Shown: one piece after another, positions 33,501 to 48,500 of the stretch
Layout: each line of letters begins with the position of its first letter
Position numbering within the stretch: position 1 is the stretch's first letter
Source of the DNA: Ashinkailepas kermadecensis
Taxonomy: Eukaryota; Arthropoda; Thecostraca; Neolepadidae
Length of the DNA: 64,000 bases
Reading direction: 5' to 3'
Assembly: GCA_034440615.1 (NCBI GenBank)
Contig: JAOTOM010002294.1
Location: 33,438 to 97,437 of the forward strand
The notes under the pieces: model-generated
The model's database searches: none
The model's input: only the letters and a program-made list of their open reading frames with translations
Told to the model about the DNA's origin: nothing
Translations under genes and position numbers: made by a program

Positions 33501-36500
33501 GTAATAGTTGATAAGTCATTAGTGCTATCGATGCGCAAGGACTGCACGACAATTTTGCGCCCAACTATTATTAGGAATAAAGTAAATGGAAAACAAAAGC
33601 ACTTGAGAAGCCACTCTATCTTCTACAGAAATGTGGCAATGTCCTAGCTTTGTATTACCGGATACCAGTTACTTAAGTAAAAGCCAGAAAATCAGCCTAT
33701 ATCGGCCTTCGTGACTTGTATGGAAGACCAGAGGAAGCTGTGTTTGTTAATGTCGAGCATCGTCATTGAACTCTCCAGCAGAAAAGGAGGAATATTTTCC
33801 GAAGAGCATGTTCCCGATGGCATGACCACAGGGCTGTTCTTCCAACAGCTCTGCTCTCATCACGTCGCACGGAGCGGTAGGTGCTCCATCCTACTGGCCC
33901 CTGGGCCCTTGGGGTACGGTGGGAGCGTGTTCGGTGTCTGGCAGGTGTCTGGCAGGTGTTCGGTGTCTGGCAGGCGCTCCATCCTACTGGCCCCTGGGCC
34001 CTTGGGGTACGGTGGGAGCGTGTTCGTTCTGGGGTGTCTGCGTCGTTCTCAGGCTCTCCTACTGGCCCCTGCCCTAGCGGTGGGAGCGTGTTCGGTGTCT
34101 GGCAGGTGTCTGCTTCAAGATAGGAGGGTTGTCCGAGAAGCACCTGGTCCTCCGGGAAGTGTCTGGTCTAAAGCGTATTCATATCGTATTCTCTGAAGAA
34201 GGCTCAAGTTAGAATCGAACATGTTCATTTTGGTATCGCCACTAAAGATCGCTTCCATGCAATGCAGATAATGGGTAGAATGTAGAGACTCAAACTCCCC
34301 ATGTCCAGCCAGGAAACGATTGCACCATATAGGGAACGACGGGTGGGGCGGGGCCGTACTGCAGCTGCTCCTAAGTGCCTGCCGTACCGAATGACCAGTC
34401 CAGCAAAAGTTCCGGTATTCCAACAAAATTTCTACTAAACTACAAAACTACTCATCACACAGACATAAGATGACAAATGCATGCAAATTGGGAACATTTT
34501 CAACGTTCCGCATACAATTATATACACACCCTATTGATGACGTTCTTAAATGGGATTAGCTTCAGCAATTAGCATGCTCATCTCTTTCTCCTTGAAACGT
34601 CGTCAAAACGCACGCACGTGGAGCCGTCTTCAAATTTTTCGCTAAAAACACTGATTTACAATGGAACACGTGGAAGAAAGACCATTTATGACTAGAATAT
34701 TATTTATCGGGCTTTAATCCTAGTATCATACAGACTGTTCATATCACATTCATATTTCGTATTAGTACCCAGGTTCATATGCTCCCAATAGTGTCTTTAA
34801 CCTGGTCGCTACAAGATGTAAGTTACAATGCCGAATTTGTCTGAGCTCACTTCAGTACGAATTTCGCACTTACTGTCGAAACTTCAATGTTCTACATCAT
34901 TTACTTTCCAAGACGCATTCCAAGAGATATTCGTGGCGCGCATGTTATGACCAATCACGTCGTATATAGGCCACTGATTGCTGCTTTACGACATTCAGTC
35001 AATGTTTCACTGTCGTGACCGATGTGATTTACGACAAGCACGCCTCATGCGTTATGACATACTGTGCATATAATGCATACAAGTATCAAGGGCGAATTCA
35101 TGGGACGTTGAGGAGGGCTGTGCATCATTGCATGGATTATACGAACAATGTAATTTGCTGCCAGGAATGGGAGATGAGGCGATAGTTGTACGCAGATAAT
35201 GACTGCTCATATTGCATAGTACACAAAAAAGGCGATGGGATTGGGGAAAATTAAAAATCAGAAACAAAGCCGAGTAAAAGGTCAAAGGGGACGGACAGAA
35301 TCTGCATACGAGACATGAAACATGAAGTACATGAACATCTACGTGAGCATGCGATGCTAATCAGGAACAGGAAAGACAGCATAACGGTCCTAAACCTCGC
35401 ATGATAGCATGGTGCAACGCATCGCGCAAGGCAAGACACACAACAATCAACTACTCAAACCATCACACATACCCAGCATATGAACTGTCCGCATCCATTC
35501 ATGCCGTTTTCCCTACTCGCGACACTACCCATCACAGGCATCACAGTGTTTATTCGCTCCTCAAAATGCTTCACTTTAAGTCGTGGAGATCGGCCCGACA
35601 GCAAAGCCCATAATCTGGTGGAAGGCGCGAAGTTAGCCTACTTGACGCCAACTTGAGTAGAGTAGTTGGAATCGATGTGGAACAAGGAAAGCGACCGAGC
35701 AAACAGGCACGAATGAACATGAGCGCCGTATCAAGGTTCAGACAGCAGCCAGGTGGCCCGGCGCTCCGGGCAGGGCTGACAAGTTCCACTGATCGGGTTA
35801 TTAAGCTGGTTTTAAACCATTAATGGTGGGACGCTCTACAAACATGAACATAGAAGTGTCGGATTTCCCAACGACCTTCTTCACTGAGCCAAACGAGAAG
35901 CGATAAAGGTTATTTTCACAGCCTTGACGACTATTTCAGCCATTGGCCTTTTTTTACTTCATTCATTATTCCTTGACATTTCAAGCACTGGCCACTCTGG
36001 AGAAAAAATGCGGCCAAATATTCACTAAAATGCAAAGCAAAAATGTTTCACTGCTTGTTGTTTGATCAAAGAAAGGAGTCAATCGAAGTACCACAATTTC
36101 CGTTAAAATCACGGCTAACCGGCCGGAGAGTACTAGTTTTATCTACTTCATCGAGAGTGAATGAAACCAATTTTTAAGAAGTGTTTCGACCAACACATAT
36201 TACTTAAGCATTGTATTACCTACAGTACCTTTATTATCTTTAAAAAAAACGCTCTTGAGGCGACAAAAAAGCATTGGGTGAAAACAAAACTTCAAGATGC
36301 TGACGAAGAACTTCAATAATAAAAAAGCAGCTTCAGTAAACTTAATTACTGCAATACAAATTGATATTACTGTTCACTGACAGTGACTTTGGATGGCTTT
36401 AGGGTGCCCACGCATGTGGCATTCAATTCTTCAGTACATACAAACCAATTGTATGCTCAATTATGCTTGTCCAGGAGTCGTTTTTATCTTGAAAGACCTT

Positions 36501-39500
36501 ACAGTTCTAAGCTTTAGCCTGCTATAACCAGCTAAAATCGCTGGCCTGGATTAATCCACCTCTATCTGGGCTGTTTGTCTACACCGGCTACTGAGCACAG
36601 CCGACATGCGTGCAACGATACACATTAGGGCATAAGACATGGAGCCTGCTTGCATTCACCGTAACAAGCTTCTCGCCTTTCTCACCACCGCTAGGATGGA
36701 TGCAACGGGTGCACTGGATCTGCACCGCAAAACGTTCCATTTGAATAGCCAAAACCATTAGCACAAATAAATCACATTTGGCAGCTGCCCACTCCGAATG
36801 AACGAAGAGCGATGCATTCTCGTCTCATCCCCCGACCGGACTGGTAAGGTTCCACAACTTCACAGCTTCGTCATGCACATTGGCCTTGGGCGGCAAAACT
36901 CCGATAGTCGCTGTCGGGTCTCGAGCCCACGCCGTTTGTGTTCGATTGGGGGGGGGGGGGGTGTCAGTCCCGGACGGGCACTTACAGCGGCAGGGTCCCG
37001 GCTCGCCGTCGTTGTCGCCGTCGACACCCTCGTACTCGCGGCGCCGCGTGTCGTCCCGCGCCGCACGCTCGCCGTCGAAGCCGCGCCCCTTCCGCCTGCG
37101 CACCTTCTCTTTCAGCTTGACAATACCCTCTGAAACAAGCCAAGATGTTTTCGGAAACCCGACGCGGCACCATCCCAAACAAGTCGCCGACACGTTCAGA
37201 AACGAGTTCCGACACCGCAATTTTTGGAACTCGCCACGGCGTCGGCACAATGCAGGTCACGGACTGATATTTTGCGAGTCATGGACATCATCCAAACTCG
37301 CTGCAAATGACATTCAATGAAATACAGCATGTGCATCGACTTCTATATATAACTAGACAGCCAACTCGACTTTTCAAAAAGTTTCCGACGGCGGCGCCAC
37401 ATATGGGGAAAACGGCGGCGCTGGTGGGCGCTGCGCAGTGTGTTGTGGATGTAAAGCGGTGATGCTGAGGCGTTCTAGGTAGGGAAAATGACTATCATTT
37501 TCAAATGACATAGTCATATATGTAGCAAAAACTTTTGCTTGATATGCATGCATATATCAAGCAAAAACCACATCATCTATTGACCATTAAGCCTGTACTC
37601 TGACCTGCCGCGTCCTTGCCGTTCATCCCCTTGCAGAGACAGATACAGAGGGCACAGGGAACACGTATCCGCTCATGGCAAGGTGGCGCCCATCTTTCCA
37701 GGAAAAGTGGTCCTACAATGAGGCTCAAGTATAACCCATTTTATTTTTTTCTGGAGATGAAAATGTGATGTGAAATGTGAAAATGTGAAAATCTGCCCCT
37801 CCAGATGAAAATGTGCCCCTTAGACTCATTGAGTGTACCGCTTTAATTTTCGGCCGAAGTCTTCCTTCCAAGACCCTCGAGTGCGCCCCTCTCGAAATTT
37901 TCAGCTGAATGCACCCCTGGGGCCTCATCCAGTGGCTCCAGACATGCCCCTTCCATGAAAAATCCTGGATCCGCGCATGCCCTCTTGGCTACGCCCTTGG
38001 AAGAGGTCCCGTGCTGATAGTAAGAACTACAATTAAAGAGCGCACGGATGTTGATTTCTCCTGAGCGCACGGATGTTGATTTCTGAAAAAATATTCGGGC
38101 GGGGGGAAATACATGAAGGCAATGGGCAGGCCTAAATTGTTTGGGGGAGCACACTCCGTAGGGTCCCATGTTAATGCTTGATATTATTGGCGGGGGGGGG
38201 GGGGGGCAAAGTCAACATTGATTGGGCACTTGCTGCCTCGAAAGTATATAAAGCAACACCCCTGTCTGAGCATCAACCCGTGCCCTGCAAGATGGTCGTG
38301 CGGATTCAGGGCTGGTCGGCGGATTCAGGGACATGTCCCCATGGAATTTGGAACCCGCGCCCTTCCGGGAAGGCTCGAGTGCTCCCCTCATATTTTTCAG
38401 CCAGAAGCATCCCTTCAGTGTGCTCTAGTGCACGCCCCCTCCCCCGCTAAACGGATTTTCGGCCGAAGGCGCCCATTTGGGTATTTTCGCAGGGTGTACC
38501 TTCTCAGAAATGGCGCTTCAGACAAATACCCCTCCCACATGACAATTCCTGAATCCGACCCTGACTATGATATAGGATGCACACACAGTACACACACACA
38601 CATGCTGTCAACTACAAACATTTCCAGGGTTACTTCGCTGGCGTTTATCGGGTATCCGGGGTCTTAATTCCATGGGGTACACATGCCGAATACCGCACAA
38701 AGTTGGTAAAACGATAATACAAGTTAGACGTCCAAAGCACAATTACAATATTTTACAAGGTGTTTCACCATTTCAATCTGCTGATCATGAACCCAGCATC
38801 ATTTTGCACTACTTTTTATCAAAAATATATCAACAACTTTTCATTTTACAGCATTTCATTCCAGAGCCGAAATGCATGGGAGCGGGCGGAGCGCCTGATC
38901 TTTTGCCCATATACCGCCGCTCGGCCGCCTCCAGCCGGGAACGGCCGGAATAGGGCGCGGCGCGTGCGGCGGGCGGCGAGTCGGCCGTCCGGTTATTATA
39001 GAGGTCAATGGGCATGTGAGTCACGTACTGGTGTTGAACTTAACAGATTTGAGGGCAATTACTAAGGTGAAGCTAATTACGGGTCCTCACAAACACGATC
39101 ACCTTTTTATTTCGAATAATCACCTTGTCCACCCTACCACGCCAAGGTAGTATCCAAGGTAGCATGCACAGAAAAGTGACTGTAGCTGGATATCGAGTTT
39201 CAAAACAACTGTGAGACTAGCTATACTGCGAAAATTGAAGTCTGGGAACCATGCACAGAACACTTTGACAGGCAACATAAAAAGAAACCAAATATTTCAC
39301 AATGAAATAAGAAATTAATCGGTAGAGAATGCTGAGCCACATATTTGTTATTGTCACGGTTGTTGCAGCACAACTCACAAAGGGCTTGTTCTGCAGCACC
39401 TGAATGTCATAAAGTCATAAAGTGTTAAGGCTTAATAAGAGCCACAGGGACCCATCTGGGTTAAGCCTATCTGGAGAATGTACTAGAAATGTACATACTC

Positions 39501-42500
39501 TCACCCCAATCAATCCCTTATCTCAAGCTCCTAGGAAGCTATATATCGCAGCCTATCTAGCACCAATTCACTTGCTATTGCATAACACACTCCCATTGTG
39601 CTACCATAGACAATCTCATCAGTATCACATCCCGAAGGAAGGTGCTGAATCCACTGCTAGGTACACCCTATATACAGTTATAAAGCGTTTAGACTTAATA
39701 AGAGACTCACTTGCTATTGCATAACACACTCAACAATTACAAACTCCTCCCATCATACCCATTGTGCTACCATAGACAATCTCATCAGCATCACATCCCG
39801 AAGGAAGGTGCTGAATCCACTGCTAGGCACACCCTATATAAAGTCATAAAGCGTTTAGACTTAATAAAAGACTCACTTGCTATTGCATAACACACTCAAC
39901 AATTACAAACTCCTCCCATCATACCCATTGTGCTACCATAGACAATCTCATCAGTATCACATCCCGAAGGAAGGTGCTGAATCCACTGCTAGGTACACCC
40001 TATATAAAGTTATAAAGCGCCCAGACTCAATAAGAGACCCAAGGGCCCATCCAGTTAAGTCTGCAAATGGAAGATAATGTAAGCCTGGTAAAAAGACCCT
40101 CCCCAACCATCCCACATCCCGAAGAACCAGTCCTCCAACATCCCACACACCCATCAATGCCTATCTACCCTAGCTTTCCAGCCCTGTTCCCCTGATCTCT
40201 CTTAACACATGTGGATTGAATGCCTTATCAATAATTTTCAAACTGCATCCATGCCTGCTTAAAGGGGTCTGTGCCATGCACACTTACTTAACATACATCT
40301 CACCCCATCCATCACAAATTAGAACTCAAAAACAAGATTTTCCTGTCTAAAAAATTTATCCACCCTACTTTTAAATACATTCAATGAGGAACTCCTCACA
40401 TCAGCATGCAGCCCATTCCACTGATCAACAACCTTTGACTGAAGACCTGTTGTCGCTTAACTGTCCTACACCTCAACTTGTCTAACCTGAATTGATGACC
40501 CCTATGTGATACTCTAAACTGAAGAGCGCCATCTGAATTGACCTGATCTAGTCCTTTAACAATTTTGTACATTTCAATCACGTCCCCCCTTAATCTCCTA
40601 TACTTGAGTGAGTACATATCTAATGCCACAAGCCTTTCTCCATATTCTAAGTTACCTATTCCACTGATGAGTCTAGTTGCTTTGCGCTGCACTCTCTCTA
40701 ACTTGTCTATATCTTTTTCTAGGTAGGGGCTCCAAGCTTGTACAGAATATTCCAAGTGGGGTCGCACGTATGCTAAGTACAGTGTTTTCATGACTTCCTT
40801 GCTCTTATGCATCACACTTCTATTAATGAGTCCCAGCATTCTGAGTGCCCTGTTCCTAGCTGAGCTACATTGCTTTTCTGCTTTAAGGTATTTTGAAACC
40901 AACACACCTAAGTGCCTTTCCTCTTCAATAACATCCAGTTCCCTCCCTCCCATTGTATATCTTAAAGTCTCACCTCCAGGCCCCAGATGCATAACCTTAC
41001 ACTTGTCATAGTTGAAAGACATCTGCCATTGATCAGCCCACTTTTCTAGGTCCTCCAAGTCTAGTTGAATATTTCTAGATTGATCACAACTGTTTGCCAC
41101 TCCTACTAGCTTGATGTCATCCGCAAATTTGAACACTATTCCTCAGCCCTACCTCAATGTTATTCACAAAGGTGATAAAGAGAAGTGGCCCTAGAACAGA
41201 GCCCTGTGGTACTCCACTCAAAACATCCTTCCAATCAGATTTACATCCATTTAACATTACCCTTTGTTTCCTTCCCCTCAACCATGCTTCAATCCAACCT
41301 AGAACTTTTCCAACAATCCCATGTTGCTGTAGTTGATGAATTAGCCTCCCATGTGGAACTTTATCAAAAGCTTTGCTAAAGTCCAAGTACAAAACATCTA
41401 TCCTGCTTTGATTGTCTACTTCTTTTAGTAACATACTCCATGAACTCCAAAAGGTTAGTTAAACAAGACCTTCGAGATCGAAATCCATGTTGAGTATCCC
41501 TTAAAAGATTGTGCCTATCAAGATGAATCTGAACATTCTGTTTAACCAGATTTTCTAGTACCTTGCAAACTATTGAGGTCAAACTGACTGGCCTGTAGTT
41601 CCCTACACACTTCATACTTCCCTTTTTGAAAATTGGCACTACATTTGCATTTCTCCAATCTTTAGGCACTTCAGAATATTCCATAGACCGCCTGAAAATT
41701 ATACCTAGGGGAACTGCTAAAGCTTTAGCACACTCTACTAAAACCCTAGCATATATATCATCTGGTCCAGAAGCTTTATTAGGTTTTATATTCTGCAACA
41801 GCTTTTCTACAGCTTCTGCAGTTATAGTAAGATACTCCAACCTATCACCTTTCATGGCATACGATTCAGTTGTTTCTATTCTACCAGAATTATCTTTAGT
41901 AAAGACTGATGAGAATTGCTTGCTTAGGGATTCCACAATATCACAATCATCAACCACTAATTCCCCATCTACCTCCAGTGGTCCTACACTACACTTCTTA
42001 GCCTTAAACTTGTAGAAACTAAAGAATCTCTTAGTATTACCTGCTGAGCATTCCTGAGCTAATTTGATTTCAGCTAGTCTTTTAGAAGCCCTAACACACC
42101 TGCTAACTTTATTTCTAGCTATTTTATATGATTTGAGGTTTACCTCAGAGTTAGCATATTTTAGTTTCTTGAATGCCTGTTTCTTTGACTCCAATAAATG
42201 CTTTACTTCCCCGGTCAGCCATGAAGGGTGCTTAACCCTGGTTAATCTAATTCGCCTATTGGGAATGAACCTATCCTGACCTTGAAATAGTTCATATTTT
42301 ATCATTCTCCACATTTCATAAGCATCTAAGCCTTTCAATAAGTCCTCCCAATTAATTTAATTCAGGAAGATCCTGAACTCATTGTAATTCCCTTTAGCAA
42401 AATTTGGAATCAATGTCTTATTGGTTCCTACATTTTCAACATACAATGAGAAGCGTATAATGTTGTGATCACTATTACCCAAGGTCTCTCCTATGTTCAC

Positions 42501-45500
42501 ATTTTGTACAAAATTTTCCTCATTAGTAAGCACAAGATCTAATATTTCATTTTCCCTTGTAGGTTCATGTATCATTTGAAAGGAGAAATTTTCCTCAAAA
42601 CAATCCATGAAACTTCTTCCTAGGTCCTAGGAATTGTCATGCGACAGATGCAGCAGAATCCAGGGGCAGAATCCAACCGACGTCAGTGCTGCCCTCTTTG
42701 TCGATGTGACCAGCACACGCACACTTCCAGATCCAGATGGCAGCTGATGCTCACCACTGCCACACTCGGGATGAATGAAGAACCTTGAGCTACTTTACAA
42801 CACACCCAGCTGGTCTGCTCTGCGACACACTCAGCCAGGTCGTGCAGATTCAGGAGGATGCGATCAGCAGACATCGAGCTCGCAAACAGGGCAACAGGCT
42901 TTTGCCACTCTAGTGTGAAACAACAGCATGTAACCCTCAAGCGAAGAGAGTACAATTTTGCATGACAAACCTTCATTCCATGGTTGTTCTTCCAAACCTG
43001 GTGTCATAGCCTGTGCATTTCCATCTTTAACTCTAGTCCATTCACTCCAGGTCTCGAGGCCGGACTTGCAAATTTAGTTAATGAAACTTAACCCAAAGTC
43101 ATAGTCATAGAGCATTCAGACTCAGGGGCCCATTTGGGTTAAGCCTGTAGAGAAGATATGATAAGCCTTGATAAAAAGATATACAGCACCCCAACCAATA
43201 GCACATCCAAAACTCCAAAGAAACTATCCACCAACATCCTACACACATACCAATACATATATACCTGCTGATCTAGCCCTATTCCTTTGTTTGTTTGTTT
43301 ATTGGGTGGTTCACGACGCACTTTACGCACATTCACAGCTAATGGCGCCGCCCACACTGGTTCGCCGGTGGGCCGCGGGATTGGGAAATGTCCCGAGTGG
43401 TGCGAGTGTTGAACCCCGGGACCTTTGGTACCCAGAGCTCAACAACTTAACCACTCGGCCACCCCCGCCCTCTAGCCCTATTCCATTAATCCCTCAGAAC
43501 ACCCGAGTGGATCAAGTGCCCCATCAATAATTTCCAATTCCACCCATACCTGCTTAAAGGGGCCTGCACCGTGCACATCTACCAGCATAAATATCATGCC
43601 ATCAGTAATCAGAACTCAAAAACAAGATTCTCCTCACTAAAAATGTATCCACCCTATTTTTAAATACATCCAATGAGAGACTCCCCGCAACATCAGCAGG
43701 CATCTTATTCCGTTGATCAACCACCGACTGATAACTGCTCACACACTATAAATAGAAGGTAATCACCCATATCTACCTGATCTAACCCTTCTACGATTTG
43801 ATGCATTTCAATCATATCACCCCTTAATGTCACATACTTCAGTGAGTATGTATATAATGCCATAAGCCTTTCTCCATGTTCTAGGTTACCTAGTCCACTG
43901 ATGAGTCTAGTGGCTTTGCACTGCACTATTTCTAGAATGTCTATATCTTTTTCTGAGTAAGAGCTACATGCTTGTACCGAGTATTCCAGGTGGGGTCGCA
44001 CACAAGTCTCTTTCTTCTTCAACAACACCCAGTTCCCTACTTCCCATTGTATATCTGAAAGTTTCACCTCCAGGCCCAAGATGCATAACCTTACACTGAT
44101 CATAGTTGGAAGACATTTGCCATTGATCAGCCCACTTCTTTAGGTCTTCCAAGCCTAGTTGAATATTACTAGATTGATCACTACTGTTATCCACTTCTAC
44201 CAGCTTGATGCCATCAGCAAATTTGAACACCATATTCCTCAGCCCTACCTCAATGTTATTCACAAGGATGATAGAGAGAAGGGACCTAGAACGCATGGCA
44301 CCCACTTTATGCCACTCCACTCAGAATATCCTTTCATTCAGATTTACATCCACTTAACACTACCCCTTGTTTCTGTCCCCTTAACCATGCTTCAATCCAA
44401 CCTAGGACTTTTAAATAAATTTCATGCTACCCTAGTTGATGAATTAGATGCCTGTGTGGAACTTTATCAAAAGCTTTGCTAAAGTCTAAGTACACAAAAT
44501 CTATCCTGCTTTGCCTACTTCTCTTGCTACATATTCCATGATCTCAGGTAGGTTAGTTGAACAAAATCTCACAGACCAAAATTCATGTTGAATATCCCTA
44601 AAAAGATTGTGCATATCTAGATGAGTCTCAACATTCTCTTTGACCAGTATGTCCAGTACCTTGCAAACTATTGAGGTCATACTGGCCAACCTGTAGTTTC
44701 TTACACACTTCATACTTCCCTTTTGGAAAATTGGTACATTTTTTGCATTTTGCCAATCTTCATGTATTTCAGAATTTTCCATAGACTACTTGAAAATGAT
44801 ACCTAAGGGAACCACTAAAACTAGAGCACACTCAACTAAGATCATAGCATATATATGATCTAGTGCAGCAGCTTTATTAAGCTGCATATTCTTAAACTAG
44901 TCACACAAGCAAGGCATCTCACAGGGACCTTTCATTGAAATTATTTATAATTCAGTGAGAGACATGGAGAATATAGCCAATAGGAGCAAATAGTAACAAC
45001 TGTAAAAATTGCAGCAAAAGAATGCTCTCCTCCCACGAGCCTAAATCTTAAGCACACCTTTTTTAAAAATCCAATTGACTGAGTCACAAAGTAATTGCTT
45101 GATTGGTTATATGCATAATTGGACAACCAAGCTTGTGTTAAATTGTCAATAATATTTAAGCCTTAAATTCCTCAAACATGGTAAACATTTCATTCTGCAC
45201 ATACAAATGCGGTGCTAAATCTCAAGCATATGAATTCCTCAATCTTTTGGGTGGGTGTGAATTAATCAATGAAAACATTAATGATAAATTGATAAGAAAA
45301 GCTGTGTGTAAAATAGGCTGTGCAATACCATTAGTACATAAGAATTAAGAAGCATAATGAGCTGACAAAAGTCAAACCCATTGCCCCATGTTGAAAATTA
45401 GCTTGGCAGAACTTAGTATTTTAATAGCCAGGGTCCCATGAGGTTCAAAATAGCTCAGTGGAAAGTGCAGGTTGTTTGTGCATTAATCACCTCATATGTG

Positions 45501-48500
45501 CATTTTCATATTCATTCAAGGTGAAAGATGTGCTTATGTAGAACAGGTGCTTGCCTTAGACCTCTTTATTTTCCTATGTAATCTTTTTTCTATTAGGTGG
45601 TGCATTTGATCTGCCTGGTATGGATTTTTGCCCTTCAGGTGAGCTTAAGCACATATTTTTTCTGCTGCTAGTGTGTCTAGTCATGTCATCTGTCATACTT
45701 TGCAGCCTGGTCCATGGGGGAACATGTGACCCCAGTGCCCCTTTATATTGACCCCATAGCTAAAAAAAACAAACAAAATAGGGACAAATTGTGAATGACA
45801 TCATACACAACCAACCTATCACAACTTGTTTGGGTATCATTGCAGATCAAGGTAAGTTTTCATTCTTTGGAATGTTTTCATTGAATATGATGCTTTTTAA
45901 CAAGACTAAGACAATGTGACCACTCATTTCCTCCACAAATGATTACTTTTCAGTTGACAAAGAAAGACATGAAGATCATAATCTTCACTCTACAAATATA
46001 GCCAATCTTGTATAATTATCCATACCTGGTGCGTCACGGCCATGATAAAGAAGAAGTTCAACACTTCATGCACTCAATTCAATACTCTGACATCGAAAAC
46101 CTGATGTTTCTGCTTAATTCCATATTAAATCCTGACACCAAATATTTGCAGCCACATGCATCCATAACGTTTGATTAAGGTCAGAAGTTCCTTGCTATGC
46201 TGTTAATGTTAACAGCAAAGCTAACAATGTTTGCAAAGATTTGATGGCATTGGGGCACAAAAGTTTGGGATGATTCTGGTTCTCTGGTTTGGTAAGGTTA
46301 GGTTGGGTTAGATCATATTATGCTATAATATACTTTATATATTATGATATGTTATCTTAGTGAAGGCTAGGTTAGGTTAGGTTATTTTATTTTTTTTACA
46401 TGATTTAACTATTAATGTGTAACTTTTCAATTCTTGATTGAGCAGTGGTCAGTAGACAAACCACACACAGCCACAAATATCAGTGCAAGCTTAGCTTGGC
46501 TGATATCAAGCTTTTTAAATATTTGTTTATTGTTAAGCTTTCTTTTGAGGACAATCATGCAAGTTGAAATTTTTTCCAACAACATGGTGTTCTTCCCAGC
46601 AAGGTTATTTGCTCAAATTGCTCCAAGGTCTGCTAGTATTTGTTTTTAGGAATTTCACATCCACAAGATTCATAATATCCTTCTTGAAGCATTGAAGCTT
46701 TATAAGCTGCAGTCTGAGCATTGTGCTGGTCAGTCTTACACCATTGAGGTACAAATGGATGAGCCACATCCCAGACAATCCTAATGAGGTATGTAAATGT
46801 TTGCAGCATTGGGTCATAAAATATCATTAATATTTTAGCACATTTCCTCTGTATCATGACTAAGACATCAATTGCATCAACCACTGTTCACTTAAAAGTA
46901 ATCATTTGTGGAAGAAATGAGTGGTTGCATCATCTTAATCACATCAAAAAGACTTGTTTAAAAATCCAAAAAATCAAAAGTTACCTACCTTGACCTGCAA
47001 ATGTACCCTTTTTAGAAGGTGCAATCAGCAAACTGATGTTGGAGCATACTGTCTCTACACCAAACATGTTGCAAATATGCATATGGTTGCTACATCTGGT
47101 AGGTACCACCCATATGCATGGTTGTTACAGCCACCTATTTTGATTGTTGCATTGGCAATACTGAAAGTGCACGAACCTCCATATTAACCCATGAACAAGA
47201 TTTAATTTGTGCTTTGTAGGTAATCCTGGATGTGAAGAGGAAAATCATTAGGTAATCATATAAGAGATCATATTTGTATCCAAACTTGTGATATAAAAAT
47301 CCCAGCTTGTCCTTTCTGGTGCATCTCAATCTTGTGCACTTCATCACAAGCGGTTAACTGCTAAACAGCACCATTGAAATTATGGTAAATTTGGAGATGA
47401 AAGTAAATTGTGATTTGTTAGATTTTTTAATATGATGCTTTTGACGTGATTAAGATGATGCAACCACTTATTTTCTCCACAAATGATTACCTTTAAGTCA
47501 ACTGCGGTCAATACAATTGATGATGTCATAGACACAGGTCTGCAGCTTACAGCCCCAATGCTTGGAGAAGGAACTTTTGAATCTCATGGCAGTGGAATTC
47601 GAGCAACAAAAATTTGAGCAAATAACCCCTGGGGGCTGGGAATGGCACTGTGTTGTCGGAAAAATTATGAACTTATGCATTTGTCCTCAAAAGAAAGCTT
47701 AATAATTATCTAAGTTACTGCAGCACAACCAATAATAAATACTAAATAAATAAATCATAGAATAAATAAAATAACCTAACCTAATCTAGACTAAGATAAT
47801 GTAACATAGAATACATAAAACAAAACATAAAATAATATAACATAAAATATATTATAGCATAATATAATCTAGGTGGTGTGTAAAGAACATGTGACACTCC
47901 ATCGGAGATCGTCAAGGAAATAAACATCTCCTCAGTCAGCATGCTCTACATCGTGTACTCGGCCAATGCCATGCCGACGATTGGCACAGTTGGTTAAGGC
48001 GTCCGCTTTCTGTACAGGTGGTGGCAGGTTCGAATCTTGGTGCCATCGCATTTTTAACCCGATCAAACAATCGTTAGCAGTCAGGGCCATTGGTTCATGT
48101 TGCACTTTAGATTACTTTACACTATCATATGAGTTGCTTGATGTAATAATATTTGCCCATGAAAGTAAAGAGGGCAATACTTAATTAAAGCCCACTCATG
48201 CAATGAATGTCCAATTGGACCATTTGGAATGTCATCATGGAACTGTCTCTGGAAGGAAACATTGCATCCATATCCAGTTCACGTTGTTTATTTCAACAGC
48301 CCAGTTCTGTACACACCACATTCTGTTACATTTGGAGTGCAAGCAACGCTACCGAAGGAAGTGCAGAAGATACCCGGTCCACATGCCTCTCGCATAACGT
48401 TCACCGGGGGGAGTTCGGGCACCTAAGATCGGAAACTAGAAGCACAAAATGTGGAGGAATTACAGCTGTAGTGAACTCGCTGCAGTATACATTTCATGAC

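Larger units (their letters stand above)
32606..36985 (-). other. RBM8A intron 2 (4.4 kb)
   Basis: Contains the exon-derived 43-bp repeat (at its 3' end), a 71-bp direct repeat (32875-33016), one GGGGCGCATCGACTGC motif (33457-33490) and a 77-84 bp repeat (33890-34115). The rest (33017-33450, 33500-33890, 34116-36985) shows no recognised gene or element. A G-tract lies at 36946-36960, just downstream of the exon 2 donor. Confidence 0.7.
39403..42628 (-). mobile_element. CR1-like LINE, 5'-truncated copy C
   Basis: Minus strand: last third of the endonuclease (42608-42357), RT (42338 to about 40950), C-terminal region (to 40396) and a long 3' UTR ending in TTTATGACTTTATGAC at 39405-39421. The 5' end is cut at about 42628. 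Same subfamily as copies B and D. The 3' UTR contains three tandem copies of a 139-166 bp segment (39569-40030). The copy carries one nonsense codon and two frameshifts. Confidence 0.9.

Noticed and set aside
37843..38169. Minus-strand frame reading [15 protein letters not shown]
   Set aside because: This kind of frame recurs in non-coding interspersed repeats; no start, no family, and it overlaps R1 blocks.
46295..47800. Interstitial telomere (TTAGG)n
   Set aside because: The AGGTTAGGTT motifs here and near 30.9, 31.1 and 53.3 kb are short and irregular and do not form an array.
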